From the NCBI GenBank assembly GCA_903873415.1, contig CAIQOK010000184.1, positions 1-46,809 on the forward strand: a DNA stretch of 46,809 nt. The letters run 5' to 3'. The DNA is from an uncultured Verrucomicrobiota bacterium. GTDB lineage: Bacteria; Verrucomicrobiota; Verrucomicrobiia; Limisphaerales; CAIQOK01. Within the stretch, counting starts at the first letter, position 1; each line of letters opens with the position of its first letter. The position numbers and the translations under genes were made by a program. Under the pieces are notes generated by a model. The model was not told where the DNA came from and searched no databases. It worked only from the letters and a program-made list of their open reading frames with translations. This document shows, piece by piece, positions 9,900 to 18,268 of the stretch.

Positions 9900-11282
9900 T
9901 CAGCGCATCAATTTCTTCTCAATCAGACCAACGGCTTGACGCACCGCAGGATCCACCTCCATCCGGTCCTTGACCAGCTTGCAGGCATGCATCACGGTGC
10001 CGTGATCGCGCCCGCCAAAGGCCTCGCCGATGGCGCTCAGAGAGCTGGTGGTCAACTGACGCGTGAGATACATCGCGATCTGGCGCGGAAAAGCAATGTT
10101 TTCCGGACGGCGTTTGCTCGTCATATCGGAAAGGCGCAGATCATAATGCTCGGCCACCTTTTTCTGAATGACCTCGAAGCTGATGGAAAACCGGCCTTCC
10201 TCGTGAAGAATCTCCCGTAGCAGACCCTCAACGACCTCCAAGGTCAGCGGCTTGCCAGTCAGGGCGGCATAGGATGCCACACGAATCAAGGCCCCCTCCA
10301 GCCGCCGGATGTTGGTGCGGATCCGGTGGGCCAGAAACTGAATGATTTCGTCGGGCAATCGCACATTCATGGACGCGGCCTTCTTTTGCAGAATGGCCAG
10401 GCGCATCTCCACGTCGGGCGGTTGCAGGTCGGTGACCAATCCCCATTCAAAGCGGGAAACGAGCCGGTGCTCTAGATTCTGCATTTCGCTGGGCGGCCGG
10501 TCACAGGTCAGAACAATCTGTTTGTGCGCCTCATGGAGCGCATTGAACGTGTGGAAAAACTCCTCTTGGATGCGCTCCTTCCCTGCTAGAAACTGGATGT
10601 CATCGATCAACAAGACGTCGGTCTGGCGGTATTTCTTGCGGAACTTGGCCAACTGATTGTTCTGGATCGCGTCAATGTATTCGTTGGTGAACTTTTCAGA
10701 GGACAGGTAGGCCACCCGGGCGCCTTTTTTGCGGGCGCCCACATGCTGGCCGATGGCGTGCAGGAGATGGGTTTTCCCCAAGCCGACTCCACCGTAGAGG
10801 AAGAGGGGATTATAGGATTTGCCGGGGGCTTGGGCGACGGCCAGGGCGGCGGCCTGGGCAAAGCTGTTATTGTTCCCCACCACAAAAGACTCAAAGGTGT
10901 TCTTGGGGTTGAAGGCAAAGTCAACCGGCTGTGAAACCGGGCGCGACGCAGCCGACTGGGCGGGCGTTGGGAGCTGCACTGCTTCCGGAACCGGGACAAC
11001 GGGCATGAGGCTAGCGCCGCCCGGCAGGGGCGGCAGGGCGACTTTGAATTTAATCTCCAGCTGCTGCCCGGCGGCCACGGCCACGGCGTCCCGCAACAAA
11101 TCGATATAATTGTCGTTCAGCCAGACCTCGCAGAAATCATTGGCCACTTCCAAGGTGAGCTGGCCGCCGTTGGCGCCGGCCGGACGCAGTCCGGCAAACC
11201 ACAGGTTGTAAGTCTCACTGTTGAGGGTGGCGCGCAAATGCTCGCGCGCCGAACCCCAGATTGTCTCTGCTGTAGCTTGCAT
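9900..11282 (-). CDS. dnaA: Chromosomal replication initiator DnaA
   Basis: This is the initiator ATPase that binds DnaA boxes and melts the origin. Domain I covers residues 1-80 (IWGSAREHLRATLNSETYNLW). Linker II is short and rich in Pro/Ala. Domain III has Walker A GGVGLGKT at 164-171, Walker B LLIDD at 224-228 and sensor residues in SRFEWGLVTDLQPPD. Domain IV has the DNA-binding helix-turn-helix with GRDHGTVMHACK. The length of 460 residues is normal. The 760-base spacer upstream holds DnaA-box-like sites and looks like the origin, so autoregulation through those boxes is plausible. Confidence 0.98.
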   Translation of the reverse strand: MQATAETIWGSAREHLRATLNSETYNLWFAGLRPAGANGGQLTLEVANDFCEVWLNDNYIDLLRDAVAVAAGQQLEIKFKVALPPLPGGASLMPVVPVPEAVQLPTPAQSAASRPVSQPVDFAFNPKNTFESFVVGNNNSFAQAAALAVAQAPGKSYNPLFLYGGVGLGKTHLLHAIGQHVGARKKGARVAYLSSEKFTNEYIDAIQNNQLAKFRKKYRQTDVLLIDDIQFLAGKERIQEEFFHTFNALHEAHKQIVLTCDRPPSEMQNLEHRLVSRFEWGLVTDLQPPDVEMRLAILQKKAASMNVRLPDEIIQFLAHRIRTNIRRLEGALIRVASYAALTGKPLTLEVVEGLLREILHEEGRFSISFEVIQKKVAEHYDLRLSDMTSKRRPENIAFPRQIAMYLTRQLTTSSLSAIGEAFGGRDHGTVMHACKLVKDRMEVDPAVRQAVGLIEKKLMR

Positions 11283-11315
11283 GTTTCTTATCCAACCGCC
11301 CGGATCAACCGGTAA

Positions 11316-11822
11316 TTATTCACTTTACCCCGCCCCAAGCGCGACACACCGCTGTCACATCGCCATTGCAACAAAAAACCGGCTCCGCCCGGCAAAATCA
11401 AAACGCCCGGCCACCGCTCCACAGCGCAACGCGGAGGGAGTCAAAAACAAACAACTAATCCACAACAACTTACAAATAAGGAGTCAAAGCCCAATGAAGG
11501 GACGACCCATGACCGGTCTTAAGAACGTGATCCATCGCTGATGGCAGGAAGGTTTTTATGCCATAGCGACCCAAGTTACGAGGACAAAGTATTAACTTTT
11601 GTTCACCAGTTATTCACAGGCCGGTTTCACCCAATAAAACAGGGGCTTTTCCCCGCTTTTCAAGAAAAACACATTCCCCCTCAACATCCCCGGGACCGCA
11701 AATGGAAGATTGTGGAAACCCACCGCGGATCTTCAGTAAACTTTTATTTGTAAATCAACCCAATTAATACTTTTAAGGAAGGTTTGACAGAATGCCCACA
11801 CCCTAATTAAATAATGAACGTT
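11316..11822. other. Candidate replication origin: DnaA-box-like sites and an AT-rich segment
   Basis: In the spacer upstream of dnaA, sites close to the DnaA box TTATNCACA are TTATTCACT at 11316-11324, TAATCCACA at 11456-11464, TTGTTCACC at 11599-11607 and TTATTCACA at 11610-11618 (exact match). All are on the plus strand. A markedly AT-rich run follows at about 11735-11822 (for example ATTAATACTTTTAAGG and CCTAATTAAATAATG) and could be the unwinding element. Position next to dnaA is the usual place for oriC. I could not compute skew or test whether a second box cluster exists elsewhere. Confidence 0.55.
11784..11812 (+). promoter_or_regulatory. Sigma-70-type promoter for the small RNA candidate
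   Basis: A perfect -35 box TTGACA (11784-11789) is followed after 17 bases by TTAAAT (11807-11812), four of six matches to TATAAT. AATAAT three bases further on matches five of six but with a 20-base spacer. The expected transcription start is about 11819. It points away from dnaA, toward the terminator at 11949-11996, with no open reading frame of note between. Confidence 0.5.
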
Positions 11823-11991
11823 AAGCACTGACAGGCCCAAATAGGTCTGATGATCTTTGAAGTCCAGTATGTTTTTCGGCCAGGTTTCGGTACAGAACCC
11901 GGCCGATGTTCTACATTAATCCCACTGTTGTACCAATTCGAAAACTCCCCGGGCTTCTCGGCCATCTTCTGGCTGATTAGCCCGGTTTTTT
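11819..11991 (+). ncRNA. Candidate small RNA between dnaA and dnaE
   Basis: A promoter and an intrinsic terminator, both on the plus strand, bracket about 173 bases with no plausible protein. The predicted transcript can form a hairpin from AGGCC/GGTCT near 11835-11847, and a strong hairpin at 11877-11905 (CGGCC, one mismatch, GGTT, a 9-base loop, AACC, one mismatch, GGCCG), before the terminator stem. The size would fit a 6S-like regulatory RNA, but I do not see the single large internal bubble closed by the two ends, so I leave it unassigned. It runs convergent to dnaE and inside the presumed origin. Confidence 0.45.
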
Positions 11992-11996
11992 GTTTT
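11949..11996 (+). terminator. Intrinsic terminator, plus strand
   Basis: The stem CCGGGCT (11949-11955) pairs with AGCCCGG (11979-11985). An inner stem CGGCCA (11959-11964) pairs with TGGCTG (11970-11975, one G-U pair). TTTTTTGTTTT follows at once on the plus strand. On the minus strand the tail is only TTTT after a few bases, so it works best for plus-strand transcripts, although it might also stop dnaE transcription. Confidence 0.8.
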
Positions 11997-12042
11997 CAGG
12001 GTCGAATTTTATCAATAAGCAATTGATATAAACACACTTACA

Positions 12043-15000
12043 CTACTCAGCCCCGTCTTCCGGCCGCCGCTCCCACGAGCGGCGCTGGCGTTCAGGCAGG
12101 GTCGTGTCCACCTTGGCATAGTAGGTGTCGGCCCCCAGCAGCGTGTTGACCGCGCGTTCCAGCGCCAGCGAGGGCAGCACACTGCAACGATCATGGGTTT
12201 CCACGAAGACCACTTCCCCTCCGGGCTGCCGGAAACAAAGGATCAACGGGCACTTGCCGGAGTGGGCCGCTATTAAATCCCGCACGGGTTCCAGACTGTC
12301 AGGGGTCAGATGCGCGGAGTGCAGGCGAAAATGAACCTGCTTGGTGTATTTGCGGGGCGCGTCCTCCAGCGCCAGTATCTCCTGGGGGAACACCTTCGGC
12401 CGCTCGTCCCCGGTGGTCACCTCGCCGATCACCAAAACCGCCTTGTTCACCTCCAGCAGGGGCCGGAATTTTTCATGGTTGTCGTTGATCAGAAGGATTT
12501 GAACCGAACCCACCAGGTCTTCCAGGGTCACAAGGGAATAGGCCTTCCCGCTTTTCTTCGAAACGCCATCCTGCACGGCGGCAATCATCCCGCCCAGCCG
12601 GGTAAGGGTGCGGTTGGCCAACCCCCCCAGTCTGGCGGTGTCGGTCAGCGAATACTTCTCCAAAAGCGGGACCAGCGGGGTGAGGGGATGCCCGCTGACA
12701 TAAAAGCCGAGCAGTTCCTTTTCCAAGGCGAGCAGCTGATGCTGGGGCCACTCCGGCAGGTTGCTGATCGCCTCGGGCATGGGCGGGGCCTTCTCCTCCA
12801 GCGCGCCAAAGAGCGAGCTCTGCCCCTTCTGCTTGTCCGACAAGATGCCGGCCGCTCTGACCAGCGTGCGCTCAATCTGCGCCACCAGCGTGGCGCGCGT
12901 CTGCCGAAAGGAATCGCAGGCCCCTGCCTTGATCAACGCCTCGAGCGTCTTGCGCCCCAAAGACCGGCCGTCCACCCGTTCACACAAATCCGCCAGGGCG
13001 CTGAACCGGCCGGCGGCGCGCGCCTGGAGGATCGTCTCAACCGCCGCCTCGCCGACGCCCTTGATGGCGGCCAGGCCGAAGCGAATGGCCCGCGCGGACA
13101 AAGCCTTGGCGGCATCCGGTCCGGCGGTGCCGATGGCGGGGGCGAAGAAAACCCCGCTCTCGTTCACATCCGGCCCGAGCACCTCAATGCCAAACGAGCG
13201 CGCCTCGGCGATATATTCCGCAAGCTTGGCCGTGTCCGCCATGTCGTTGGTCATCATGGCGCAGAAAAACTCCACCGGATAATTCGCCTTCAGGTAGGCC
13301 GTCTGGTAGGCCACGATGGCATAGGCTGCGGCGTGGGATTTATTGAATCCGTAGCCGGCGAATTTCTCGAGCAAATCGAAGACCTGATTGGCCCGCGCCG
13401 GGGGGATGTCGTTAACCTGCTTGCAGCCCTTGACGAACTTCTCGCGCTGCTTCTGCATCTCCTCCACCTTTTTCTTGCCCATCGCGCGGCGCAGCAAATC
13501 GGCCCCGCCCAGCGAATAGCCGGCAAGCAACTGCGCCGCCTGCATCACCTGCTCCTGATAGATCAGAATCCCGTAGGTTTCCCGGGCAATGGACTCCAGC
13601 AGCGGATGCTCATATTCGATCTTCACCTCGCCGTGCCGGCGCTTGATGAATTCAGGGATCAGGTCCATCGGCCCGGGCCGGTAAAGGGCGACAAGCGCCG
13701 TGATGTGTTCGACAGAGCTGATCTGAAATTTACGGCACAAATCCCGCATTCCGCCCGATTCCAACTGGAACACACCCAGGGTCTCGGCCCGATTAAGCAG
13801 CTCGTAGGTTTTCTTGTCGTCCAGCGGCAGCTGGTCGATAAGCACCTCGATCCCTTGCGCCTGCCGCACCATCTCACAGGTGTTGCGGATGACCGTGAGC
13901 GTCTTGAGCCCCAGAAAATCCATCTTCAAGAGGCCCAGCTCGCCCACCGGATTCATCGCATACTGGGTGACGATGGTGCCGTTCTCGTCGCTTTTGAGCG
14001 GAAGCAGGTTGACCAGCGGCTCCGGTCCGATGACCACACCGGCGGCATGCACGCTGGCGTTGCGGGTCAGATCCTCCAGAACAAACGCCGTGTCAATCAG
14101 TTCGCGGGTGACATCCTCCGTATCGTAGGCCTGCTTGAGATCGGGCGACTGTTTGAGCGCCTTCTCCAGCGACATCTTCAGCTCGTTGGGAATCATCTTG
14201 GCCAGCCGGTCGCACTCGCCAAAGCTCAACCCCATCACACGCCCCACATCCCGCACCACCGACTTGGCCCCCATTGTGCCGAAGGTGATGATTTGCGCGA
14301 CCGCATCCCGCCCATACTTCTGCCGGACATACTCAATCACATCCGCGCGGCGGTCATCGGCAAAATCAATGTCGATATCCGGCGGATTCACCCGCTCCGG
14401 ATTAAGGAACCGCTCGAACAGCAGGCCATAACGGATCGGATCAACGTTGGCGATCTCGAGCAAAAAGGTGACGATGGAACCGGCGGCCGATCCGCGCGCC
14501 ACGCACGTGACGCCCTTGCTCCGTCCATACTGCACAAAATCCGCCACGATTAGAAAGTAGCTGATGAAGCCTGTCTGCTCGATCACCTTGAGTTCCAGCT
14601 GCAGCCGGTCAATGACAGCCTGAATGGCGGCGGCGACGGTGGATTGGAGATGCAAAGCGACGCCTGGAGCGGCTTGGGTACCAGGGGTTGCCGGAGGGCT
14701 GTAGGTTGGCAACCGCGCCGGATCCTCGATCCCCTCCACCACAAACTCGTGCCCCTCCGCCCGGACATGCAATCCGTAGCGCCGATGCAAGCCCTCGGCC
14801 AGAAGCTTGCGCAAATACCCTTCCCGGGTGAAAAGTTCCGGGGGATTGAACACCGGGTAATACAACTTGCCGAACTCGATCTCCACATTGCACTTCTCAG
14901 CCACCTCGAGTGTGTTCTGGATCGCCTCGGGCACCTCGGCAAAGCGGGCTTTCATCTCCTCCGGCGAACGAAGATAGAACTGCTGCTCGACGTATTTCAT

Positions 15001-15717
15001 CCGTTTCGTGTCGGCCAGTTGTGTCTGCGTTCCAATGCAGATCAGGCAGTCATGCGCATGGGAATGGCCCTTTTCGATGTAGTGGACGTCATTGGTGGCC
15101 ACCAACTTGAGCCCGAATTCTTTGGCCCATGGAATGAGATGCCGGTTGACCTTGGCCTGTTCGGAGATGTTATGGTTCTGGAGTTCGAGGTAAAAATTCT
15201 CCGGCCCCAAAGTCTGTTTAAACCAATCCAGCGCTTCGCGGGCGCGGGGCAACTGGTCCTTCACGATCGCCTCAGGAATCTCGCTCGCCAGACAGCCCGA
15301 GAGGGCGATAATGCCTTCCTTGTGGGCCAGGAGCAGCTCTTTATCGATGCGCGGCTTATAATAGTAGCCTTCCAGATGCGCCGCCGTGGTGAGCTTGATC
15401 AGATTCTTGTAGCCCGCCTCGTCCTTGGCCAGCAGGACCAGATGGTTATAGACATCGCGCCCGCCGGAGCTGCTCTTCTTCTCATGCCGGCTGCCCGGAG
15501 CGACATACACCTCGCAGCCGATGATGGGCTTGATCCCCTTTTCCCGGGCGGCCTGATAGAAATCAATCGCTCCATACATCACGCCGTGATCGGTGATGGC
15601 CATCGCGGGGAATTTGAATTTATCGGCCTTGTCCATGAGCCGGTCCAAGCGGCAGGCCCCATCGAGCAGGGAATACTCGGTGTGTAGGTGTAGGTGAACA
15701 AAGTCCGCGTGCGACAT
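12043..15717 (-). CDS. dnaE: DNA polymerase III subunit alpha
   Basis: This is the replicative polymerase subunit of the C family, 1224 residues. The PHP domain opens with FVHLHLHTEYSLLDGA, and DHGVMYGAIDFY follows. The palm contains the catalytic aspartates in PDIDIDFADDRR near residue 445. The fingers and beta-binding region include GYGFNKSHAAAYA and the little-finger motif ELLGFYVSGHPL. The helix-hairpin-helix and the OB-fold (LGGMIAAVQDGVSKKSGKAY) are present. It is the DnaE1 type without a proofreading exonuclease domain. It lies alone upstream of the origin spacer on the same strand as dnaA. Confidence 0.98.
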   Translation of the reverse strand: MSHADFVHLHLHTEYSLLDGACRLDRLMDKADKFKFPAMAITDHGVMYGAIDFYQAAREKGIKPIIGCEVYVAPGSRHEKKSSSGGRDVYNHLVLLAKDEAGYKNLIKLTTAAHLEGYYYKPRIDKELLLAHKEGIIALSGCLASEIPEAIVKDQLPRAREALDWFKQTLGPENFYLELQNHNISEQAKVNRHLIPWAKEFGLKLVATNDVHYIEKGHSHAHDCLICIGTQTQLADTKRMKYVEQQFYLRSPEEMKARFAEVPEAIQNTLEVAEKCNVEIEFGKLYYPVFNPPELFTREGYLRKLLAEGLHRRYGLHVRAEGHEFVVEGIEDPARLPTYSPPATPGTQAAPGVALHLQSTVAAAIQAVIDRLQLELKVIEQTGFISYFLIVADFVQYGRSKGVTCVARGSAAGSIVTFLLEIANVDPIRYGLLFERFLNPERVNPPDIDIDFADDRRADVIEYVRQKYGRDAVAQIITFGTMGAKSVVRDVGRVMGLSFGECDRLAKMIPNELKMSLEKALKQSPDLKQAYDTEDVTRELIDTAFVLEDLTRNASVHAAGVVIGPEPLVNLLPLKSDENGTIVTQYAMNPVGELGLLKMDFLGLKTLTVIRNTCEMVRQAQGIEVLIDQLPLDDKKTYELLNRAETLGVFQLESGGMRDLCRKFQISSVEHITALVALYRPGPMDLIPEFIKRRHGEVKIEYEHPLLESIARETYGILIYQEQVMQAAQLLAGYSLGGADLLRRAMGKKKVEEMQKQREKFVKGCKQVNDIPPARANQVFDLLEKFAGYGFNKSHAAAYAIVAYQTAYLKANYPVEFFCAMMTNDMADTAKLAEYIAEARSFGIEVLGPDVNESGVFFAPAIGTAGPDAAKALSARAIRFGLAAIKGVGEAAVETILQARAAGRFSALADLCERVDGRSLGRKTLEALIKAGACDSFRQTRATLVAQIERTLVRAAGILSDKQKGQSSLFGALEEKAPPMPEAISNLPEWPQHQLLALEKELLGFYVSGHPLTPLVPLLEKYSLTDTARLGGLANRTLTRLGGMIAAVQDGVSKKSGKAYSLVTLEDLVGSVQILLINDNHEKFRPLLEVNKAVLVIGEVTTGDERPKVFPQEILALEDAPRKYTKQVHFRLHSAHLTPDSLEPVRDLIAAHSGKCPLILCFRQPGGEVVFVETHDRCSVLPSLALERAVNTLLGADTYYAKVDTTLPERQRRSWERRPEDGAE

Positions 15718-15880
15718 CCCGTCAGCCTAACCGCCGCCGCCGCCCCCATGCAAGGAGGGGATATTCACAAAAGACGAGCCCCCCGCGCCTCCCCCGTCTT
15801 GGTTCGATGATTGGGCATTGGAACGGACACCGCTTTGGGCGGCGGTATCGCGCTCTAAGACTTGTGCGGGGGACAATCCG

Positions 15881-16861
15881 CTAAACGTTGGCCTGCAGCG
15901 CGGCATCTATTTTATCAGCAAGCGTGGCAAAGCCGGCGTTGCCCGGATGCAGCTCATTGGCCCAATCGGCGCAGCCCGACAGGGTGCCCGTGAGATTGAC
16001 GTGGAAAAGCTTTCCGGCATAGGCAGGTTGCGCAGCCAGACCGGCAAGCATGGTGTTGACAGCATCAATGAATTTAGCCACCACCCCGCGCCGGACAAGC
16101 AGATCATCCGCGTTTTGATTGGGATAGTTTTTGCGCTTGAAACTCTCGTCAAACCAAGGTCCCACCTTGCAGCCCAGAAAGGAAAACACCCCGCGCCCAT
16201 CAGGCCATGGATAATCATAGCCATGGGTGAAGACGGGCATCCGAAATGCGCCCCCGGCCGCCTGCAGCGCCGTGTCAATCAGGTATTGGTAGGCAGTCTT
16301 AAACGTGCCGTTGACCACGCCATCCAAGACCTCCTGATTCACCGGGGGAAGACCAGACCGGGCGTTGTTGATAAACGGGAAGAACTCATCCCCGGCAATG
16401 TCATTGCCGCCGGCGGACAAGAGCAGCGCCTGCGGCCGGTCCTGCTGGATGCGATGAACCAGCTCGACAATACGCGAAGGGTCATCAGACTGGAGCGGCC
16501 CGAAAGGAAGTCCAAAAAGCTCGCGCGGAACCGGTCCGTAGGCCTCATCATTCAACGTGGATCCGGCCACGGCAAGATTGGTGATGGTGTGCCCGTGCGT
16601 CGAGTGGAGGCAGTCGATCAAATCCGTTCCGGGCGGGTAATCAAACCACGAGTCGCCTTGGGCCAGGAGCTTGAAAGTGCGCTTGCCGGGAGCCGCAGCA
16701 AGCATGGCCCGCAGCGGTGCGGCCGCGGCCCCCCTTTGATCGGCAGGCACGGTGGTGTAGCCCCGCACTGCCTGCCGGACAGAATGAATCCGGTCGAGCA
16801 GTTCGTGGTTTCGGGCGATTTCCGCCCGGATTTCAGCGAGGTTTTTTTGGTTGATACTCAT
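15881..16861 (-). CDS. SGNH/GDSL-type hydrolase
   Basis: This is a predicted esterase or lipase, 326 residues from the ATG at 16861. Block I is QGDSWFDYPPG with the likely nucleophile Ser71, block II contains LAVAGSTL with a glycine near residue 100, block III is AGGNDIAGDEF (Asn153), and block V is NELHPGNAGFATLADKI with the likely catalytic His305. The residue three before that histidine is asparagine instead of the usual aspartate. There is no signal peptide, so it is probably cytoplasmic. A longer frame back to 17059 overlaps the preceding gene and is not conserved-looking. It follows the chagasin-type gene on the same strand after 122 bases. The substrate is unknown. Confidence 0.83.
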   Translation of the reverse strand: MSINQKNLAEIRAEIARNHELLDRIHSVRQAVRGYTTVPADQRGAAAAPLRAMLAAAPGKRTFKLLAQGDSWFDYPPGTDLIDCLHSTHGHTITNLAVAGSTLNDEAYGPVPRELFGLPFGPLQSDDPSRIVELVHRIQQDRPQALLLSAGGNDIAGDEFFPFINNARSGLPPVNQEVLDGVVNGTFKTAYQYLIDTALQAAGGAFRMPVFTHGYDYPWPDGRGVFSFLGCKVGPWFDESFKRKNYPNQNADDLLVRRGVVAKFIDAVNTMLAGLAAQPAYAGKLFHVNLTGTLSGCADWANELHPGNAGFATLADKIDAALQANV

Positions 16862-16983
16862 GGTTTTATGATGGTTTAAAAGAATTCTGTTTTTCACTGC
16901 CGGCATAAAGCCGGTTTGAAATCCTTTCCGAGACAAGCCCCGACTTGTCCTGCCGGCGGCCGAAGCGCCGCCGTCCGCCACCC

Positions 16984-17322
16984 TTACTGCGGACGGTCCG
17001 CTTGGCCGATGAAAATCCCAAATACAACCGTTTCCAGCGGAGCGCCTCCGGAATCCCATGGTCGCAGCAACCGCAGAGTCAGCTCGCCACCCGCCGCCGG
17101 CACCGCGCGCCAGCGAAATTCACGCCATCCGCCTCCACCCACACCGCTCCGGGCCTCGGGGTTGAAGAAATCGGCCAGCGGCTTCAGTGAAGGCGGCACC
17201 CCCTCATCCACCACCCAGCAATAGCCCGTGGTGGGATTCTCCGCGAGAGTCACCCGGAGCATGTCCCCCGGCCGGACCTCCACCCCCTGGCCGCTATCTG
17301 CGGCGGTCAAAGAAATCTCCAT
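16984..17322 (-). CDS. Chagasin-type (I42) cysteine protease inhibitor
   Basis: This is a small beta-sandwich inhibitor family protein of 112 residues. The three loops that block papain-like proteases are visible: ENPTTGYCW (29-36), the glycine-rich GVGGGGWREFRW near 60-71, and LRLLRPWDSG near 84-92. The ATG at 17322 gives a protein without signal peptide. The frame extends upstream to 17436, but the added 38 residues do not form a clean signal sequence. Many relatives are exported, so a cytoplasmic form is a little unusual. No papain-like target is encoded nearby. Confidence 0.8.
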   Translation of the reverse strand: MEISLTAADSGQGVEVRPGDMLRVTLAENPTTGYCWVVDEGVPPSLKPLADFFNPEARSGVGGGGWREFRWRAVPAAGGELTLRLLRPWDSGGAPLETVVFGIFIGQADRPQ

Positions 17323-17443
17323 AAAAAAACACGATGGCAGAAAATGGCCGCAGACGGCGATGATGCAATCTCGCCCGCCGGCATTGCGCCAGACAGAAGC
17401 CACCGATACCCCTCCCACCCGGCACCGGACTCCCATTTTGCGA

Positions 17444-17982
17444 CGGATTGACGCGCGGCAGCCTACAACTGCGTCACATCAATTTCTTCCGGCGCAACTC
17501 CTGTTCCTTTCCCGCTTCGGGTTGTCATTAATCCCTCCATGCTTCTAAACGCCCCAGCGCCTTGTCTGGCCCCCAGAACAAAACCGCATGACGCGCACAA
17601 TCGTCCAACCTCAGAAACGGCCCGGGGCAAACCCCTTGCCACCTCCACTACAGGATCACACAAGCACAGTTCGTCAAGGGCCGGCGATGATTTAGGAGTT
17701 GATCCAATCGGGCGAAGGCGGAACAAAGAACGGCGCCCCAGGTCAAAACTTACGGTTTAGTTTCCCTGTGATCTGCTTTTTTCATGTGATCTCACGGGCC
17801 GTTTCTGTTTTTCTGCCGGGTTTGTGCCGGCACCAAAATCTCCTTTTCGTGATAATCCAAATCAGCGCGCGTCACTCCGAATAAATTTGTCGTTCAAACA
17901 TCTTTAAAAACAGGTTCCATTGCATATTCCGACAGCCGCTTCCAAATCCATTCACACAAAGGCACGGCGGATTGACGCGCGG
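17444..17982 (+). repeat. Two copies of a 15-base sequence containing TTGACG
   Basis: CGGATTGACGCGCGG occurs exactly at 17444-17458 and again at 17968-17982, 524 bases apart in the same orientation. The second copy forms the -35 region of a promoter. The first has no matching -10 box at a normal distance. The range given spans both copies. They could be a regulator site or a duplicated promoter element. Confidence 0.5.
17463..17528 (-). CDS. Possible 21-residue peptide with a strong ribosome-binding site
   Basis: A short frame begins at ATG 17528 with GGAGGG ending six bases before it, one of the clearest Shine-Dalgarno sequences in the window, where most genes lack one. The product begins MTTRSGKGTGVA and ends EEIDVTQL. 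It lies upstream of the chagasin-type gene on the same strand. An in-frame extension upstream exists but looks random. I recognise no family. It may be a leader peptide or chance. Confidence 0.25.
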   Translation of the reverse strand: MTTRSGKGTGVAPEEIDVTQL

Positions 17983-18268
17983 GGTCCCCTGCCCTAGGAT
18001 TTATGGCGATTTATTATTCCGACCGGCAATGAAAAAAAACACCGCAACCAAACCGGCAACACACCACCGGAGCGGAGGCGCGTTTCACTGCCTCAGGCCG
18101 GCGGCATTTTTAAACGCCTCCACAATCAACCTCTTCCCCGGAAACCTAAGCGGGCCGGCTCTGGATTGTTTCCAGTAATTCGCCCAAGCCTGCGGTGACC
18201 AATCCGAACCGCACCAACCATGCCCCTTTGAGTGCGCCATCCAAACCACTTTGATCCTTCGAGATAAA
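17529..18268. other. 740-base spacer between divergent transcription units
   Basis: No convincing gene is seen between the possible small peptide at 17528 and trmB. The spacer holds the promoter at 17972-18000 and the second copy of a 15-base repeat. A short plus frame at 18029-18178 starts with MKKNTATKP but has no ribosome-binding site and no recognisable features. I looked for tRNA, tmRNA and RNase P signatures and saw none. Confidence 0.5.
17972..18000 (+). promoter_or_regulatory. Promoter upstream of trmB
   Basis: TTGACG (17972-17977, five of six) and TAGGAT (17995-18000, four of six) are separated by 17 bases. Transcription would start near 18007 and give a leader of about 260 bases before trmB. 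There is no other plus-strand gene to serve. Confidence 0.45.

Noticed and set aside
12310-14553. Plus-strand open frame of 747 codons
   Set aside because: It is antisense to dnaE and has no recognisable domains; the PHP and polymerase motifs on the minus strand are unambiguous.
16862-17059. N-terminal extension of the SGNH hydrolase frame
   Set aside because: The added 66 residues are low-complexity Arg/Gly/Ser sequence that overlaps the chagasin-type gene, while a good start exists at 16861.
17541-17760. Possible structured RNA (tmRNA or RNase P) in the GC-rich spacer
   Set aside because: I found neither the tmRNA tRNA-like ends nor the conserved RNase P core sequences on either strand.
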